From Clostridia bacterium (GTDB taxonomy: Bacteria; Bacillota; Clostridia; Oscillospirales; Acutalibacteraceae), in the NCBI GenBank assembly GCA_900771185.1, contig CAAGND010000027.1:1-38596 (forward strand): a stretch of 38,596 bases of DNA. The letters run 5' to 3'. Below are positions 37,163-38,596 of this stretch, in pieces. Numbering within the stretch: the stretch's first letter is position 1; each line of letters begins with the position of its first letter. The notes under the pieces are model-generated. The model made no database searches and had not been told where the DNA came from. It saw only the letters and a program-made list of their open reading frames with translations. The position numbers were made by a program, and so were the translations under genes.

Positions 37163-37245
37163 TATCTTCCTACGCCGGCATTATCCGGATCAGGTCAGAG
37201 GGTATCATCTCAGCCGGCATAAGCCAGCACCCCTTTGGCTGTATT
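37163..37245 (-). promoter_or_regulatory. TPP (THI-box) riboswitch
   Basis: Read on the minus strand the stretch has the conserved parts in order: AGGGGTGCTGG, GGCTGAGATGATACCC, ACCTGATCCGGATAATGCC and GCGTAGGAAG. These are the defining pieces of the thiamine pyrophosphate aptamer. It lies 85-165 nt before thiT, so thiamine uptake should fall when TPP is plentiful. Exact ends are approximate. Confidence 0.96.
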
Positions 37246-37276
37246 CTGTTTTAAGGAGGAACGCCGAAGGTTTCCG

Positions 37277-38596
37277 TCAATCCTCTTTTTTCTCAAGGGC
37301 GGCCTTGCCCTCGGGAGTATCTCTGTAATACTGGGTTTTGGGGTTGGGATGTTTCCTTGAGTCCCAAAGCTCCTGCGCGACCGGCGCCCACTCGGCTGCG
37401 AATTTGTCACAGCGTGAGCAAAGCGTCTCGACATCCTCCGGAGCGAGCAGGTCGGTAGACGCCGCGCCCGTCTCCTTTATCATCTTTCTCAGACAGTCGG
37501 GATTTTCCAGCATCGGGCAGGGACGCAGATGGTTGTCATTGAACGGCTGCCCTTTCCAATAGGCCTGGAACAGCGGACGTTTGAGCGCCTCGATAAGAGT
37601 ATGCTGTCTGATGTTTGAATCCGAGTAGTGTATAAACACGCACGGCTCAATATCGCCTGCGGAATTGATGTGAAAATAGTTTCTTCCTCCTGCTATACAT
37701 CCGCCGACAAACTCACCGTCATCCTGGAAATCGACCACGAACATCGGCTTTCCGGTCTTGCTGTTGCGCATTTTGCGTATCCAGTTATACATATGCGTGC
37801 GCTGCTCGGGTGTGGGGATAAGTTCTTCGACAGCATCCCTGCCGACAGGCATATAGTTGAAATACCACGCAAACCGCACGCCCTTGGAGATCATCAGATC
37901 GACAAACTCATCAGAGGTGACGGCTGAGACATTGGCTCTCGTATAACAAACGGAAATTCCGAACAGACATCCATTTTCACGCAGAAGATCCATCGCCGCC
38001 ATAACATGGTCATAGCTTCCCTCGCCTCTGCGCTCATCGTTGCTCTCCTTGGTTCCCTCAATGCTTATTGCCAGCGAGAGGTTTCCGACACGCTTCATCT
38101 CCTCGCAGAAAGCGTCATCCACAAGGTCAGCGTTCGTATATGACAGGAAAGCGCAGTCGGGATGATTTTCGCACAGCTTAATAATATCATTTTTTCTCAA
38201 AAGCGGCTCACCGCCGGTGAACATATAGAAATGCGTGCCCATCTCCACGCCCTGACTGACTATGCTCTCAAGTTCCTCATTAGAGAGGCTCTGCCTGTGG
38301 CCATACTCAGCGGACCAGCAGCCCTTGCACTTGCGGTTGCAGGCACTGGTGGGGTCAAGAAGAATAACCCACGGAATATTGCACTTATATTTTTCACGGT
38401 TCTCGCGCACAGCCTTTGTGCCGTTGACGCCCGCTCCGAGGCCGAGAGCAAGAAGCATTTTTTTGATAACGTCATGATCGACATTATCGATTATATCAAT
38501 CGCAAGCTTGCGCCAGACATTGTCCGGGTCTTTCGCTCCCTCACGGAACTTGTCAAAATTTTGAGACGGGAATATATTTCCGACCAGAGACTGAGC
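37277..38596 (-). CDS. radical SAM protein with cysteine-rich C-terminus (5' end outside window)
   Basis: The frame is open to the window edge with no start, so the gene is partial: 439 residues seen. The radical SAM motif CNRKCKGCW (CxxxCxxC) lies in the core, followed by MFTGGEPLLRK (GGEP, SAM binding). Near the end are more cysteines (VGGCIAGG, IEPCVFIHY, LRPCPMLENPDC, LCSRC), a pattern like a SPASM or twitch domain holding extra Fe-S clusters. The reaction and substrate are unknown; such proteins often modify peptides or cofactors. In-frame residues upstream (from the edge) include FDKFREGAKDPDNVWRKL, which is not membrane-like. It ends 32 nt before the TPP riboswitch of thiT, so read-through into thiT is possible. 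Confidence 0.88.
   Translation of the reverse strand, partial: AQSLVGNIFPSQNFDKFREGAKDPDNVWRKLAIDIIDNVDHDVIKKMLLALGLGAGVNGTKAVRENREKYKCNIPWVILLDPTSACNRKCKGCWSAEYGHRQSLSNEELESIVSQGVEMGTHFYMFTGGEPLLRKNDIIKLCENHPDCAFLSYTNADLVDDAFCEEMKRVGNLSLAISIEGTKESNDERRGEGSYDHVMAAMDLLRENGCLFGISVCYTRANVSAVTSDEFVDLMISKGVRFAWYFNYMPVGRDAVEELIPTPEQRTHMYNWIRKMRNSKTGKPMFVVDFQDDGEFVGGCIAGGRNYFHINSAGDIEPCVFIHYSDSNIRQHTLIEALKRPLFQAYWKGQPFNDNHLRPCPMLENPDCLRKMIKETGAASTDLLAPEDVETLCSRCDKFAAEWAPVAQELWDSRKHPNPKTQYYRDTPEGKAALEKKED

Noticed and set aside
1..38596. CRISPR arrays, tRNA genes, transposases, toxin-antitoxin pairs, phage genes
   Set aside because: None seen on reading both strands; all long frames are accounted for by core genes or their shadows.

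Overview
The window looks like a chromosomal core segment of a Gram-positive bacterium of class Clostridia, probably the Oscillospirales/Ruminococcaceae side. The grounds are the full S10-spc-alpha ribosomal cluster in Firmicutes order, zinc-type S14 and four-cysteine S4, strong AGGAGG ribosome binding sites, a DapF plus LL-diaminopimelate aminotransferase lysine/cell-wall route, an ECF-type thiamine transporter under a TPP riboswitch, DegV and LCP proteins, and roughly balanced base composition. The taxonomic placement is inferred from content, not from a search.

Layout. 1-290: an array of four hairpins with no gene. 292-4543 (minus): an LCP cell-wall ligase, then the conserved block rpmH-rnpA-yidD-yidC-jag read leftward. 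4544-4814: a divergent promoter region. 4815-16045 (plus): dnaA (TTG start), an ANTAR protein with a degenerate receiver domain, dapF-dapL, purC-purF, ftsY-rdgB-yhbY, then rpsO and pnp, each behind a structured leader. 16104-16652 (minus): a GNAT acetyltransferase. 16738-31612 (minus): one run of 31 translation and secretion genes, from rpsJ down to rplQ, with secY, map, a KOW protein, infA and rpoA inside it; a strong promoter at about 31.94 kb gives it a leader of about 310 nt. 31962-32393: a gene-poor stretch with a plus-strand promoter. 32394-34940 (minus): PHP phosphoesterase, DegV and a TIM-barrel protein. 35149-36351 (plus): a flavin-reductase-like protein, an orphan 5S rRNA with its own promoter and two terminators, and a small MGMT-like protein. 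36414-37245 (minus): thiT and its TPP riboswitch. 37277-38596 (minus): a radical SAM protein cut by the window edge.

How the parts work together: the segment is mostly gene expression machinery (ribosomal proteins, RNA polymerase alpha, IF-1, RNase P protein, PNPase, 5S rRNA) and the membrane-insertion route (SecY, FtsY, YidC, YidD), with replication initiation (DnaA) and small biosynthetic pairs for the cell wall/lysine and purines.

Most notable points: (1) DnaA has substitutions at the residues that in E. coli DnaA read the DnaA box, there is no canonical box cluster near the gene, dnaN does not follow dnaA, and the S10 cluster points toward dnaA, all of which suggest that oriC is elsewhere and possibly uses altered boxes; (2) the ANTAR protein next to dnaA has lost its phosphorylation site; (3) long structured leaders precede pnp, rpsO and rpsJ; (4) there is an orphan 5S gene. 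No mobile element, CRISPR array or tRNA gene was recognised.
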